From Streptomyces sp. GSL17-111 (GTDB taxonomy: Bacteria > Actinomycetota > Actinomycetes > Streptomycetales > Streptomycetaceae), in NCBI RefSeq assembly GCF_037911585.1, contig NZ_JBAJNS010000001.1, positions 4,635,501 through 4,699,500 on the forward strand: a DNA stretch of 64,000 bases. Direction: 5' to 3'. The translations under genes were made by a program, and so were the position numbers. A model generated the notes under the pieces. The model saw nothing but the letters and a program-made list of their open reading frames with translations. It was not told the DNA's origin and ran no database searches. Shown here one piece after another: positions 1 to 8,054 of this stretch; the stretch's first letter is position 1; every line of letters starts with the position of its first letter.

Positions 1-253
1 GGTGGTCACCACGTCCGTCTCCAGCGGCGGCGACGGCCGGGAGCGGCCCGCCAACTGGGACGCCCTCATGGCCGCCAACCCGCATCTGCGGTTCTACGAC
101 GGGCGCCGCGGCTACACCCTGCTCACCCTCGACGAGCGTCAACTGCGCGCCGACTACCGCACGGTGCCGCACGTGACGACGCCCGGCGCGCCCGTGACCA
201 CGGCCGCGTCGTTCGTCTCGGCGGCGGGCGACCCGGGGCTGCGCCCCGCCTGA
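1..253 (+). CDS. PhoD-like alkaline phosphatase, C-terminal fragment (runs off the left edge)
   Basis: Only the last 83 or so residues are in the window; the start lies upstream. The segments SSGGDG, NPHLRFYDGRRGYTLLTLDE and RADYRTV match the end of the PhoD family of secreted calcium-dependent phosphodiesterase/phosphatases. There a histidine-rich metal centre (not in this fragment) is followed by a conserved NPHxxF..RRGY block and a beta-strand tail. The stop at 251-253 is followed 15 bp later by a strong hairpin, so this is the end of a transcription unit. PhoD enzymes are Tat-exported phosphate scavengers; that role is inferred from family only. A divergent PhoD-like metallophosphoesterase is the main alternative. 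Confidence 0.7.
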   Translation, partial: VVTTSVSSGGDGRERPANWDALMAANPHLRFYDGRRGYTLLTLDERQLRADYRTVPHVTTPGAPVTTAASFVSAAGDPGLRPA

Positions 254-268
254 CGTCGATTCGGCGCT

Positions 269-307
269 CATCCCGGTCACCCCGCGCGCGCCGGGGTGAC
301 CGGGATG
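269..307 (+). terminator. Hairpin terminator after the PhoD-like gene
   Basis: Perfect 16-bp inverted repeat: arms 269-284 and 292-307 (CATCCCGGTCACCCCG and its complement) with a 7-nt loop. It begins 15 bp after the stop codon. There is no T-tract, as is usual in Streptomyces. Confidence 0.85.
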
Positions 308-422
308 GCCGGGGGAACGGGACGGCCGATCCGGTGTGATCGGTCGCATGCCTCGGACGGCTGGGGTCGGGGCGGTGCGCCTGGGAGAATGTGTGCGCCG
401 TCAACAAAACCTGGAGAGGTGC

Positions 423-1823
423 ATGTCCGACCCCGGCCCGTGCAGTCCGGCCGCCCCGCCGTCCGTCGCCCCCGCGACGACCCCCTCCGTCCCTCCCGCC
501 ACCTCCGCGACGGACGCCTCCGGGCGGCCCGTCCTCCCCGCGCAGGCCGTCCCCGCGCAGGCCGCTCCGACCGCCGCGCGCGCCGGCGGCGGCACCACCT
601 CCAAGGAGCCGCAGCTCACCCGCGCCCAGCGGGCGGGGCTGCTGCTCACCCTGGTCCTCGGCAGCCTCACCGCCCTGCCCGCCCTCACCATGGACCTCTA
701 CCTGCCGGCGCTCCCGCAGGTGGCCGACGCCCTGGGCACCGAGGCCGCCCAGGCCCAGCTGACCCTGACCACCTGCCTGCTGGGCCTGGCCCTCGGCCAG
801 ATCGTCGTCGGCCCGATGAGCGACCAGTTCGGGCGCCGCAGGCCCCTGCTGGTCGGCATGGCCTGCTACGTCGCCGCGAGCGCCGCCTGCGCCCTCGCGT
901 CGGGCGTCGAGATGCTCACCGTCTTCCGGCTGGTGCAGGGCCTCACCGGCGCGGCCGGCATCGTCATCGCCCGCGCCGTCGTCCGGGACCTGTTCGACGG
1001 CCTGGCCATGGCCCGGTTCTTCTCCACCCTCATGCTGATCTCCGGCGCCGCCCCCATCCTGGCCCCCGTCCTCGGTGGCCAACTGCTGCGGGTCACCGAC
1101 TGGCGCGGCACCTTCGTCGCCCTGGCCGCCGTCGGCCTGGTGCTGACCCTCGTCACGGCGCGGTACCTCCCCGAGACGCTGGCCCCCGCCGACCGGCACC
1201 GCGGCGGCCTGCCCACCGCGCTGCGCGCCATGCGCGGGCTGCTGGCCGACCGCGCGTTCGTGGGCTACCTCATCGCCGGTTCGCTGGGCTTCGCCGCGCT
1301 GTTCGCCTACATCGCGGCCTCGCCGTTCGTCGTCCAGGAGATCTACGGGGCGTCCCCGCAGACGTTCAGCCTGCTGTTCATGGTGAACTCGATCGGCCTG
1401 ATCTCGCTCGGTCAGCTCAACGGCAAGGTCCTCGTGGGCCGCTGCGACCTGGACCGGGTCCTGCTCCTCGGGCTCGGCATCACCGGCGCGGCCGCCGTCG
1501 CCCTGCTGCTGATGACGTCCGGGGTGTTCGGCGAGCCGGGGCTGACCGGGGTCGCGGCGGGGCTGTTCGTGCTGATGTCCGGCATGGGCCTCGTCCTGCC
1601 CAACGCCAACTCGCAGGGGCTCATGCGGGCCGGGCACGCGGCGGGCTCCGCCTCCGCCCTGCTGGGCACGACGCCGTTCCTCGTCGGCGCCGTCGCCTCG
1701 CCGCTCGTCGGCATCGCGGGGGAGCACACGGCGGTGCCGATGGCCGTCGTGCAGGTGGTGGCCCTGGCCCTGGCCACCGCCGGTTTCGTGGGGATGTGCC
1801 GCCCGTGGCGCCGCAGGGGCTGA
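423..1823 (+). CDS. Bcr/CflA-family multidrug efflux MFS transporter
   Basis: A 466-residue, 12-helix major facilitator of the Bcr/CflA drug:proton antiporter subfamily. After a Pro/Ala-rich cytoplasmic N-tail of about 60 residues comes helix 1 with the family signature TMDLYLPALPQ. Next are GPMSDQFGRRRPLL (motif A between helices 2 and 3), RLVQGLTGAAGIVIARAVVRDL (motif B/C region) and APILAPVLGG. The ATG at 423 is preferred because GGAGAGG lies 5-11 bases before it; in-frame codons further upstream lack a ribosome site. It probably exports a small toxic compound such as bicyclomycin- or chloramphenicol-like substrates, although the substrate cannot be read from sequence. The next gene overlaps its end by 19 bp, suggesting co-translation. 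Confidence 0.9.
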   Translation: MSDPGPCSPAAPPSVAPATTPSVPPATSATDASGRPVLPAQAVPAQAAPTAARAGGGTTSKEPQLTRAQRAGLLLTLVLGSLTALPALTMDLYLPALPQVADALGTEAAQAQLTLTTCLLGLALGQIVVGPMSDQFGRRRPLLVGMACYVAASAACALASGVEMLTVFRLVQGLTGAAGIVIARAVVRDLFDGLAMARFFSTLMLISGAAPILAPVLGGQLLRVTDWRGTFVALAAVGLVLTLVTARYLPETLAPADRHRGGLPTALRAMRGLLADRAFVGYLIAGSLGFAALFAYIAASPFVVQEIYGASPQTFSLLFMVNSIGLISLGQLNGKVLVGRCDLDRVLLLGLGITGAAAVALLLMTSGVFGEPGLTGVAAGLFVLMSGMGLVLPNANSQGLMRAGHAAGSASALLGTTPFLVGAVASPLVGIAGEHTAVPMAVVQVVALALATAGFVGMCRPWRRRG

Positions 1824-2884
1824 CGCCCGGCTCCGCGCGGCAGGCCGGGCTGGACGCCGGTGAACTGGCCGCCCTGGTCCGCCACGTGGACGCCCTGCCC
1901 TCCCGTGGCTGGTGCGGGGCGGCCGTGGTGGCGGCGGGGCGCGGCCCGTACCTCGCCGTGGAGCACGCGACGGGGTGGGCCCTGCGCTGGGACGCCGCCG
2001 GGACGCCGGCCGCCGCCCCGGTGCCCGCCCGCGTGGACACCCCGTTCGACCTGGCCTCCCTCACCAAGCTCGTCACCGCCGTCGTCGCCGCGCGGTCGAT
2101 GGAGCGCGGCGCCTTCGGCCTCGACGACCCCGTGGCCGCCCACGTCCCCGAGTTCGGCGCGGCGGGGAAGGACCGCATCACCGTGCGGCAGCTCCTCACC
2201 CACACCTCGGGCCTGCGCCCCGAGCTGCCCTTCCACGACGGCCACGGGCTGGAGCTGCTGTGGGCGGAGCCGCCCACCACCACCGGCCCCCGCTACTCCG
2301 ACCTCAACCTGCTCGCCCTCCAGGCCGTGCTGGAACGCACCACCGGCCGGCCCCTCGACGCGCTCGTCCGCGAGCACGTCAGCGGCCCGCTCGGATTGCG
2401 CAGCCTGCGGTACGGGCCGGTCCCCGGAGCCGCCGCCACCGAGGACCAGCGGCGGCCGGTGGCCAAGGCCGACCGGGGGCTGCTGCGCGGCGTCGTCCAC
2501 GACGAGAACGCCCACGCGCTCGGCGGCGTCGCCGGGCACGCCGGCCTCTTCGCCACCGCCCGCGACCTCGCGGTGCTGTGCCGCGCCCTGCTGGCCGGGG
2601 GCACGCTGGGTGGCGTCCGGCTGCTCGCGCCGGAGTCGGTGGCCCTGCTGCTGGACGCGCCCGGCCTCGGGTTCGCCGTCGACCAGCCCTGGTTCATGGG
2701 CGAGCTGGCCGGGCGGGGAGCGGCCGGACACACCGGCTTCACCGGCACGAGCCTGGTGCTGGACCGGGCGACGGACACCTTCCTCGTCCTCCTCGCGACG
2801 ACCGTCCACCCGCTCCGGCCGGCGCGCCCGGACAGCACGCCCCGCGCCGTCGCCGCCACCCACCTGGCCCGCGCGGTGCGGTGA
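1805..2884 (+). CDS. Serine hydrolase of the beta-lactamase/class C (DD-peptidase-like) superfamily
   Basis: A 359-residue serine hydrolase. SLTK (about residue 85) supplies the SxxK nucleophile and base. LLTHTSGL is the usual following block. YSDLN stands for the YxN motif and HTGFTG for the KTG/HTG triad. GGVAGHAGLFATARDLAVLCRALL is typical of the esterase/beta-lactamase-like clade (COG1680). No clear signal peptide is present, so it is probably cytoplasmic and more likely an esterase or amidase than a resistance enzyme. The GTG at 1805 lies inside the end of the efflux gene and gives a normal-length protein; starting at an internal GTG would shorten the N-terminus. Operon partnership with the pump suggests a shared detoxification role, which is inference. 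Confidence 0.8.
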   Translation: MAPQGLTPGSARQAGLDAGELAALVRHVDALPSRGWCGAAVVAAGRGPYLAVEHATGWALRWDAAGTPAAAPVPARVDTPFDLASLTKLVTAVVAARSMERGAFGLDDPVAAHVPEFGAAGKDRITVRQLLTHTSGLRPELPFHDGHGLELLWAEPPTTTGPRYSDLNLLALQAVLERTTGRPLDALVREHVSGPLGLRSLRYGPVPGAAATEDQRRPVAKADRGLLRGVVHDENAHALGGVAGHAGLFATARDLAVLCRALLAGGTLGGVRLLAPESVALLLDAPGLGFAVDQPWFMGELAGRGAAGHTGFTGTSLVLDRATDTFLVLLATTVHPLRPARPDSTPRAVAATHLARAVR

Positions 2885-2993
2885 CCCGGAACCGACGGCG
2901 TCGGTGCGCGCGGGCGGCGGTGCGTGCGCGGCGGTGTGCGGACGGCGGCGACCGGTGCGCCCCCCCGCCGCCCGTCCGGCCTACCCTGGCACC

Positions 2994-3989
2994 GTGCACG
3001 AGCAGAACCTCCGCGCCGCCCTGGACGCCCTCCTGGACGGCCTGCCGCCCCGGCAGGCCACGGCGGCCGTCGACCGGCTGATCGCCAGCTACCGGGGCGC
3101 CACCCAGACCCACGCCCCCGTCCTGCGGAACGCCGCCGACGCCGCCGCCTACGCCGCCTACCGGATGCCCGCGACCTACGGCGCCGCCTCGGCGGCGCTC
3201 GCGGCGCTGGCCGCCCGGCTGCCGGGGTGGTCCCCGGCCACCCACACCGACCTGGGCGGCGGGACGGGCGCCGCGACCTGGGCCGTCGCCGGGACGTGGC
3301 CGCAGGGCTGCGCGAGCACGGTGCTGGACTGGGCCGAACCGGCCCTGGCCCTCGGCGCGGAGCTGGCCCGCGCCGCGCTGCCGGGCGTGAGCTGGCGGCA
3401 GGCCCGGCTGGCGGGCGGGGAGGAGCTGCCGCAGGCTGACCTCGTCACCGTCTCGTACGTCCTGGGGGAGCTGACGGAGGCGGACCGGGCCGACGTCGTC
3501 GCGGCGGCGGCCCGCTCGGGACGGGCGGTCGTCCTCGTGGAGCCGGGCACCCCGGAGGGCTACCTGCGCATCCGCGCCGCCCGCGACGACCTCCTCGCGG
3601 CCGGGCTGCGGGTGCTCGCGCCCTGCCCGCACGACGCCGAGTGCCCCATCGTGCCCGGTCGCGACTGGTGCCACTTCGCCGCCCGTGTCAGCCGGTCGTC
3701 GCTGCACCGCAGGGTGAAGGGCGGCACGCTGCCCTACGAGGACGAGAAGTACAGCTACGTGGCCGCCGTCCGGCCGGAGCTCGCGCCGCCGGGGGACGCG
3801 CCGCCGGGGGACGCGGTGGCGTCCCGCGTCGTCCGCAGGCCGCAGATCCGCAAGGGCCAGGTCCTGCTGGACCTCTGTACGCCCGAGGGGGAGCTGACGC
3901 GCGCCACGGTCACCAAGCGCCACCGCGACGCCTACCGGGAGGCGCGCGACACCGACTGGGGCGATTCCTGGCCCTCCCGGCCGGACTGA
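2994..3989 (+). CDS. Rsm22-family (small ribosomal subunit) methyltransferase-like protein
   Basis: 331 residues. The N-terminal half carries an AdoMet-binding Rossmann fold (DLGGGTGAATWA near residue 85, then ADLVTVSYVLGEL). The C-terminal half has the Rsm22 cysteine cluster, with C in LAPCPHDAECP and DWCHFAARV, followed by SSLHRRVKGG and YEDEKYSY. Mitochondrial Rsm22 homologues are associated with ribosome small-subunit assembly and bind an iron-sulfur cluster through such cysteines; the bacterial role is less certain. The start is the GTG at 2994. A TACCCT -10-like hexamer at 2982-2987 ends 6 bases before it, so the mRNA is probably leaderless with its own promoter despite the upstream operon. 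Confidence 0.85.
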   Translation: MHEQNLRAALDALLDGLPPRQATAAVDRLIASYRGATQTHAPVLRNAADAAAYAAYRMPATYGAASAALAALAARLPGWSPATHTDLGGGTGAATWAVAGTWPQGCASTVLDWAEPALALGAELARAALPGVSWRQARLAGGEELPQADLVTVSYVLGELTEADRADVVAAAARSGRAVVLVEPGTPEGYLRIRAARDDLLAAGLRVLAPCPHDAECPIVPGRDWCHFAARVSRSSLHRRVKGGTLPYEDEKYSYVAAVRPELAPPGDAPPGDAVASRVVRRPQIRKGQVLLDLCTPEGELTRATVTKRHRDAYREARDTDWGDSWPSRPD

Positions 3990-4002
3990 GCCGCGCGTGG
4001 CA

Positions 4003-4042
4003 CCGGGGGCTCGGCGCACGACGGGGCGCGCCGGGCCCCCGG
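4003..4042. terminator. Bidirectional terminator between convergent genes
   Basis: Two-part hairpin: CCGGGGGC (4003-4010) pairs with GCCCCCGG (4035-4042), and the inner CGGCGC (4012-4017) with GCGCCG (4028-4033). It sits between the convergent Rsm22-like and dimethylargininase genes and would serve both strands. Confidence 0.7.
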
Positions 4043-4092
4043 CGGGGTGGGGACGCGGTGCCGCCGTCAGGCCGGCGGCGGTTCCACGCGCG

Positions 4093-4902
4093 TCACGCCC
4101 GCAGTTCGGCCGTGCAGCACTTGACGCTGCCGCCGCCCTTGAGCAGCTCCGTCAGGTCGACGGGGACGGGCTCGTAGCCGCGCTCGCGCAGCGGCTCGAA
4201 GAGCCCGGTGGCGGCCTGGGGCAGCAGGACGTGGTGGCCGTCGCTCACCGCGTTGAGGCCCAGGGCGAGCGCGTCGGCCTCCGAGGCCAGGATCGCGTCG
4301 GGGAAGAGCCCCGCGAGGACGGCCCGGCTGCCGGGCGAGAACGCGGGCGGGTAGTACATCACCTCGCTGTCGGAGCCGTCGTCCAGCACGCACAGCGCGG
4401 TGTCCAGGTGGTAGTAGCGCGGGTCGACGAGGTCGAGACCGATGACCGGGCGGCCGAAGAACTCCTGCGCCTCCGGGTGGGACAGCGGGCTGCTGCGGAA
4501 CCCGCGCCCGGCCAGCAGCCAGGAGGCCGTCACGGCGAAGTCGCCCTCGCCCTCGTTGACGTGGTCCGGCTCGCGGATCTCCGCGAACCCGTGGGCCCGG
4601 TACCACGCGCGGTGGGCGGCGGCCTCCGCCACCCGCTCGGGGTGGGCGAACCGGGCGCCGAGCACCCGTCCGTCGACGACGGTGGCGCCGTTGGCGGCGT
4701 ACACCATGTCGGGCAGCCCCGGGTCGGGAGCCAGTTCCTCGACGGTGTGGCCGAGGGCCCGGTAGCGGTCCCGCAGGACCTCCCACTGCGCGACGGCGAG
4801 CGGGAGGTCCACGGGCTTGCCGGGGTCCATCCAGGGGTTGATGGAGTACGTGACACGGAAGTGTGCCGGTGGGCACATCAGGTAGCGCCGGGCTGCGTAC
4901 AA
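4093..4902 (-). CDS. ddaH: N(G),N(G)-dimethylarginine dimethylaminohydrolase (dimethylargininase)
   Basis: A guanidino-group hydrolase of the pentein (amidinotransferase) fold, about 269 residues, converting methylated arginines to citrulline plus methylamines. Visible signatures are RRYLMCPPAHFRVTYSINPW at the N-terminus, DMVYAANGA, HVNEGEGDFAVT, PRYYHLDTALC (catalytic histidine region) and GGGSVKCCTAEL, whose cysteine is the nucleophile. The reading frame extends to a GTG at 4950. However, GAGGAG sits just upstream of a TTG at 4902, and homologues begin close to RRYLMCPP, so the TTG start is preferred. The gene stands alone and converges on the Rsm22-like gene. Arginine deiminase is less likely because of length and the SINPWMDP motif. 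Confidence 0.85.
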   Translation of the reverse strand: MYAARRYLMCPPAHFRVTYSINPWMDPGKPVDLPLAVAQWEVLRDRYRALGHTVEELAPDPGLPDMVYAANGATVVDGRVLGARFAHPERVAEAAAHRAWYRAHGFAEIREPDHVNEGEGDFAVTASWLLAGRGFRSSPLSHPEAQEFFGRPVIGLDLVDPRYYHLDTALCVLDDGSDSEVMYYPPAFSPGSRAVLAGLFPDAILASEADALALGLNAVSDGHHVLLPQAATGLFEPLRERGYEPVPVDLTELLKGGGSVKCCTAELRA

Positions 4903-4987
4903 AGGGAGCTCCTCACGGGGTCGCCGTGGACTGGTGACCACATGGTCCACCGTGGGGAACGAGAACGCATTGATCCTTCCGGATGAT

Positions 4988-5164
4988 TTACCCGCGCCCC
5001 TCCCGCAGTTTGCGCACCAGCTCCCGCCGGGCGGCCATGACGTCCTGAGGACCGCCCCGTCCGGCGCCTGCGCCTTCGCCTCCGGCGCCCGAGAGCGCCT
5101 TGCGGGACAGGTGGTTCCGGCGGCCTCCGACGCCGAGCAGGTCCTTGCCGCGTGCCGAGCTCAT
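4988..5164 (-). CDS. Small conserved Streptomyces protein (DUF6243-like)
   Basis: A 58-residue basic protein beginning MSSARGKDLLGVGGRRNHLSRKAL and ending with a helix ARRELVRKLREG. The LLGVGGxRxxLSR motif resembles, from memory, a family of small Streptomyces proteins of unknown function annotated DUF6243. The ATG at 5164 is chosen because AGGAAGGAG lies just upstream; the frame remains open to 5254 but without a ribosome site there. It is divergent from the tetR gene. A TTGACG hexamer (5274-5279, minus strand) and TACATG (5252-5257) that could form its promoter overlap the palindromic operators, so TetR control of this gene is plausible. Function unknown. Confidence 0.65.
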   Translation of the reverse strand: MSSARGKDLLGVGGRRNHLSRKALSGAGGEGAGAGRGGPQDVMAARRELVRKLREGRG

Positions 5165-5258
5165 GGGGCGACTCCTTCCTTCGGGTGCGTTCGTCGCCGC
5201 GTGGCCGCGCCGCTCGGCCCGGGGAGGGGCCGGATGCGGCGACACCTCCACCATGTAA

Positions 5259-5291
5259 CGAGACGGTTCGTCTCGTCAAGACGGTTCGTCT
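5259..5291. promoter_or_regulatory. Doubled palindromic operator in the divergent tetR promoter region
   Basis: CGAGACGGTTCGTCTCG (5259-5275) is a palindrome with 7-bp arms around GTT. AGACGGTTCGTCT (5279-5291) repeats its core, and the two centres are 18 bp apart. Together they form an 18-bp direct repeat. The copies overlap a TTGACG -35-like element for the leftward gene and the expected -35 position of the rightward tetR, whose -10-like TACCGT lies at 5306-5311. This is the arrangement of an autoregulated TetR operator bound by two dimers. Confidence 0.8.
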
Positions 5292-5317
5292 CGTCTTCGG
5301 ACTGCTACCGTGCCTCC

Positions 5318-5929
5318 ATGCCCCGGACACCCGCCCGCACCCCCGACGCCGGCCGCCGCAGCGAACGGTCCCGGCGCGCCATCCTCGACGCCAGCCTCGC
5401 CCTCGTCGGCGAGGTCGGCTACCACAAGCTGACCATCGAGGCCATCGCCGCCCGGGCCGGCGTCGGCAAGCAGACCATCTACCGCTGGTGGCCCTCCAAG
5501 GCCGCCGTCCTGCTCGACGCCTTCACCGCCCGCACCGAGGACCCGGAGTACGCGGCGGGCCTGCCCGACACCGGGGACCTCGCCGCCGACCTCAAGCTCG
5601 TCCTGCGCGCGACCGTCGACGAGTTCAACGACCCCGCCTTCGAGGCGCCCTACCGGGCTCTGGCCGTGGCCGGCGCCCTGGACCCGGACCTCTCCCGGCA
5701 GTTCACCGAGCGCCTCAACGAGCCCGGGCTCGCGGCCTACCGGGAGCGGCTGCGCTCCGCCCGGGAGGCCGGCCAGATCGCCCCCGGCATCGACCTCGAC
5801 GTCGCCGTCGAGCTGCTGACCGGTCCCTTCTTCGCCCGCTGGCTCTCCCGCTCCGGCGGCCTCACCCACGCGTTCACCGACGCCCTGGTCGACACCGTCC
5901 TGGCCGGTCTGCGGCCCCGCGACTCCTGA
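5318..5929 (+). CDS. TetR/AcrR-family transcriptional regulator
   Basis: 203 residues. The N-terminal helix-turn-helix reads RSRRAILDASLALVGEVGYHKLTIEAIAARAGVGKQTIYRWWPSKAAVLLDAF, a textbook TetR domain at residues 14-65 with the KQTIYRWW recognition helix. The C-terminal ligand domain has the pattern ELLTGPFFARWLSRSG found in TetR_C-type proteins. The start is the ATG at 5318, seven bases after a TACCGT -10-like hexamer, so the message is probably leaderless. The doubled palindrome immediately upstream is the likely operator and predicts autorepression and co-control of the divergent small gene. The ligand is unknown. Confidence 0.9.
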   Translation: MPRTPARTPDAGRRSERSRRAILDASLALVGEVGYHKLTIEAIAARAGVGKQTIYRWWPSKAAVLLDAFTARTEDPEYAAGLPDTGDLAADLKLVLRATVDEFNDPAFEAPYRALAVAGALDPDLSRQFTERLNEPGLAAYRERLRSAREAGQIAPGIDLDVAVELLTGPFFARWLSRSGGLTHAFTDALVDTVLAGLRPRDS

Positions 5930-6047
5930 CCGCGTCGAGGGGTCACCGGGCCGGATTCCCGGACATGGCCCCACGTTCCGTATCCTCGGAGGATTCAGCG
6001 GGCCATCAGGACGCGATGCGGGCGCCCCGGGCAGCGAGGGAGAGCGG

Positions 6048-6791
6048 ATGGAACGGGAAGGCCGGGAAGGCAGGGTCTCCTGGTGGCTGCGGCGCCGGGC
6101 GCGCAACGCCGTCACGCGGGCGGAACAGGAGGCACGGGCCCGGGAGGACCTGCTGCTCGCGGCCGCCGCCGCCGGATTCCCGCTCGCCCTGGCCGCCCAC
6201 CCCGAGGGGTACGGCTGCTCCTGCGAGCGCATCGGCTGTCCCACCCCCGCCCGGCACCCGCTGTCCTTCGCCTGGCGGACGCAGGCGAGCAGCGACCCGG
6301 ACACCGTCCTGCGCTGGGCCCGCAGCCGCCCGGAGGCCAACTTCATCACGGCCACCGGGATCGTCCACGACGTGCTCGACGTGCCCTACGAGCCCGGTCT
6401 CGCCGCCCTGGAACGGCTGGAGAGCGAGGGTGTGGAGACGGGGCCGGTGGCCGTCCTCGGTGAGGAGCGGCTGCTCTTCTTCACCACCACCCGCACCCCC
6501 GACGACGAGGACGAGTGGTGGCCCTGCGAGCTGGACTGCCACCCGGAGACGATGGACGAGCACCCCGGCCTGCGCTGGCACTGCCAGGGCAGCTACGTCC
6601 TCGTCCCCCCGGCCCGGCTGCCCGGCGTCCACCGGCCGGAGGTCGCGTGGGTGCGGGCACCGGAGCGCCCGCTGCCCGACCCGCTGTCGCTGCTGGAGGC
6701 CCTGACCGACGCGTGCGCCGCCTACGCCGGCTCCGCAGCCGCCCAGGACCATCCGGACTTCCACGGCTCCGCCGCCTGGCCCGCCCGCTGA
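6048..6791 (+). CDS. Bifunctional DNA primase/polymerase (prim-pol) N-terminal domain protein
   Basis: 247 residues resembling the prim-pol domain used in plasmid- and phage-type replication proteins (PF09250), here as a stand-alone chromosomal copy as is common in Streptomyces. Seen: a basic N-terminus, ALAAHPEGYGCSCERIGCPTPARHPLSFAWRTQAS (the CxCxxxGCPxPAKHP-type block) and NFITATGIVHDVLDVP. The C-terminal DxD catalytic motif of active primases is not obvious, so enzymatic activity is doubtful. GGGAGAGCGG precedes the ATG at 6048. The gene is monocistronic and converges on terC. A stray replication remnant and a housekeeping paralogue of unknown role are both possible. Confidence 0.7.
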   Translation: MEREGREGRVSWWLRRRARNAVTRAEQEARAREDLLLAAAAAGFPLALAAHPEGYGCSCERIGCPTPARHPLSFAWRTQASSDPDTVLRWARSRPEANFITATGIVHDVLDVPYEPGLAALERLESEGVETGPVAVLGEERLLFFTTTRTPDDEDEWWPCELDCHPETMDEHPGLRWHCQGSYVLVPPARLPGVHRPEVAWVRAPERPLPDPLSLLEALTDACAAYAGSAAAQDHPDFHGSAAWPAR

Positions 6792-6803
6792 CCGGCGCCG
6801 CCG

Positions 6804-7826
6804 TCAGCGGGCGCCGTCCTCCCGGTCGGACGCGGCGGCCTTCGGAGGATGGGCGCGCAGCGAACCGGCGTGCGCCTTGGCCGTCGGGTCGCGCCGGGTC
6901 TTGAGCAGGCTCGCCACGGTCACGACCGTCAGCACGACGCCGATCACGGTGAGGCTGACCGGGGTGGAGATCTCGGGGACGCTCTCGCTGAGGTCCACGT
7001 GCGCCCAGTGCAGGATGAGCTTGACGCCGATGAAGGCGAGGATCAGGGCCAGCCCGGCCGAGAGGTAGACCAGCCGGTCCAGCAGCCCCTTGACGAGGAA
7101 GAACAGGGCCCGCAGGCCGAGCAGGGCGAAGGCGTTCGCGGCGAAGACGATGTAGGGCTCCTGCGTGACGCCGAACACCGCCGGGATGGAGTCGAGCGCG
7201 AAGAGCAGGTCGATGCTGCCGATGGCGAGCAGGACGATGAACAGCGGGGTGACCATCCGGCGCCCGTCGACGCGTGTGGTGAGCCGGCCGCCCACGTAGT
7301 CGGGGGTGATGGGCAGGAACCGGCGGGCGGCCTTCACCATGACGTTGTCGTCGACGTCCGGGTCCTCGTTCCGGTGCCGGAACAACTGGACGGCCGTGTA
7401 GATCAGCAACAGGCCGAACAGCAGGAACATGAACGAGAACAGCGCCAGCAGGGTCGCGCCGAGCGCGATGAAGACCGCCCGCATGGCGAGGGCCAGCACG
7501 ATGCCGAAGGTGAGCACCTTGTGCTGGTGCTCCTCCGGCACGGCGAAGGTCGTCATGATGATGACGAAGACGAACAGGTTGTCGACCGACAGGCTCTTCT
7601 CGACGATGTACCCGGCGAAGTACTCGGTGCCGAAGTCGCCGCCGTACCGCACGGTGAACCAGACCCCGAAGGCCACGGCGACCAGGATGTAGAACACCGA
7701 CCACGCGGTGGCCTCGCCGAAGCGGACCCGGTGCGGGCGCGCCGCCGCCAGGGTCAGGTCCACCGCGAGAAGCACCAGGATCAGGCCGATGGTGACCGTC
7801 CAGGTGAGTGCGCTGATGTCCGGCAC
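6804..7826 (-). CDS. TerC/Alx-family integral membrane protein
   Basis: 340 residues with about nine membrane helices. Diagnostic TerC blocks are EYFAGYIVEKSLSVDNLFVF (EKSLSVDN, acidic residues within the membrane), FGIVLALAMRAVFI, LLAIGSIDLLFALDSIPAVF (DSIPA) and FLVKGLLDRLVYLSAGLALIL. The family includes Alx and MeeF-type manganese exporters, and TerC proteins linked to tellurium resistance and to metal loading of exported proteins. Manganese export is the best current guess, but the substrate is not shown by sequence. No ter operon partners are nearby and no manganese (yybP-type) riboswitch was recognised upstream. The upstream gap of 228 bp holds a 14-bp tandem repeat. Confidence 0.9.
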   Translation of the reverse strand: MPDISALTWTVTIGLILVLLAVDLTLAAARPHRVRFGEATAWSVFYILVAVAFGVWFTVRYGGDFGTEYFAGYIVEKSLSVDNLFVFVIIMTTFAVPEEHQHKVLTFGIVLALAMRAVFIALGATLLALFSFMFLLFGLLLIYTAVQLFRHRNEDPDVDDNVMVKAARRFLPITPDYVGGRLTTRVDGRRMVTPLFIVLLAIGSIDLLFALDSIPAVFGVTQEPYIVFAANAFALLGLRALFFLVKGLLDRLVYLSAGLALILAFIGVKLILHWAHVDLSESVPEISTPVSLTVIGVVLTVVTVASLLKTRRDPTAKAHAGSLRAHPPKAAASDREDGAR

Positions 7827-7995
7827 CGATCCTCCCTGTCGTCCGATGAGTGGGACGCTGATCCTGGTACCCCCGGTGCGGCGACGCCAAGCGGGCTCGC
7901 GGCGGTGCGGGCCCGGGGGCCGGTGTTCCCGCCCGCCGCGCCGGTACGGAGGGGTCGTTCGGTCGAGCCGGTGGACGGGCCCCGAACGCGCGGCC

Positions 7996-8037
7996 GGTCA
8001 CCGGGACGCGGTCATCGGGACGCGGTCATCGGGACGC
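7996..8037. repeat. Three tandem 14-bp repeats between terC and the lipoprotein gene
   Basis: Unit GGTCATCGGGACGC at 8010-8023 and 8024-8037, with a one-base variant (C for T at unit position 6) at 7996-8009. It lies 17 bp past the lipoprotein stop codon and about 170 bp upstream of terC, in the 228-bp gap that otherwise shows no gene. Confidence 0.85.
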
Positions 8038-8054
8038 GGCCGCAGCGGTGGGGC

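Noticed and set aside
123..1727. Very long open frames on the strand opposite the efflux gene, and similar long antisense frames throughout
   Set aside because: They mirror the GC-rich third positions of real genes; their translations are low-complexity Arg/Gly/Pro/Gln-rich sequences with no family motifs.
6793..6816. Weak hairpin (7-bp stem) between the prim-pol and terC genes
   Set aside because: The stem is short and overlaps the terC stop codon; too weak to call a terminator.
7827..7995. Manganese (yybP-ykoY) riboswitch upstream of terC
   Set aside because: No recognisable conserved loop sequence in the leader.
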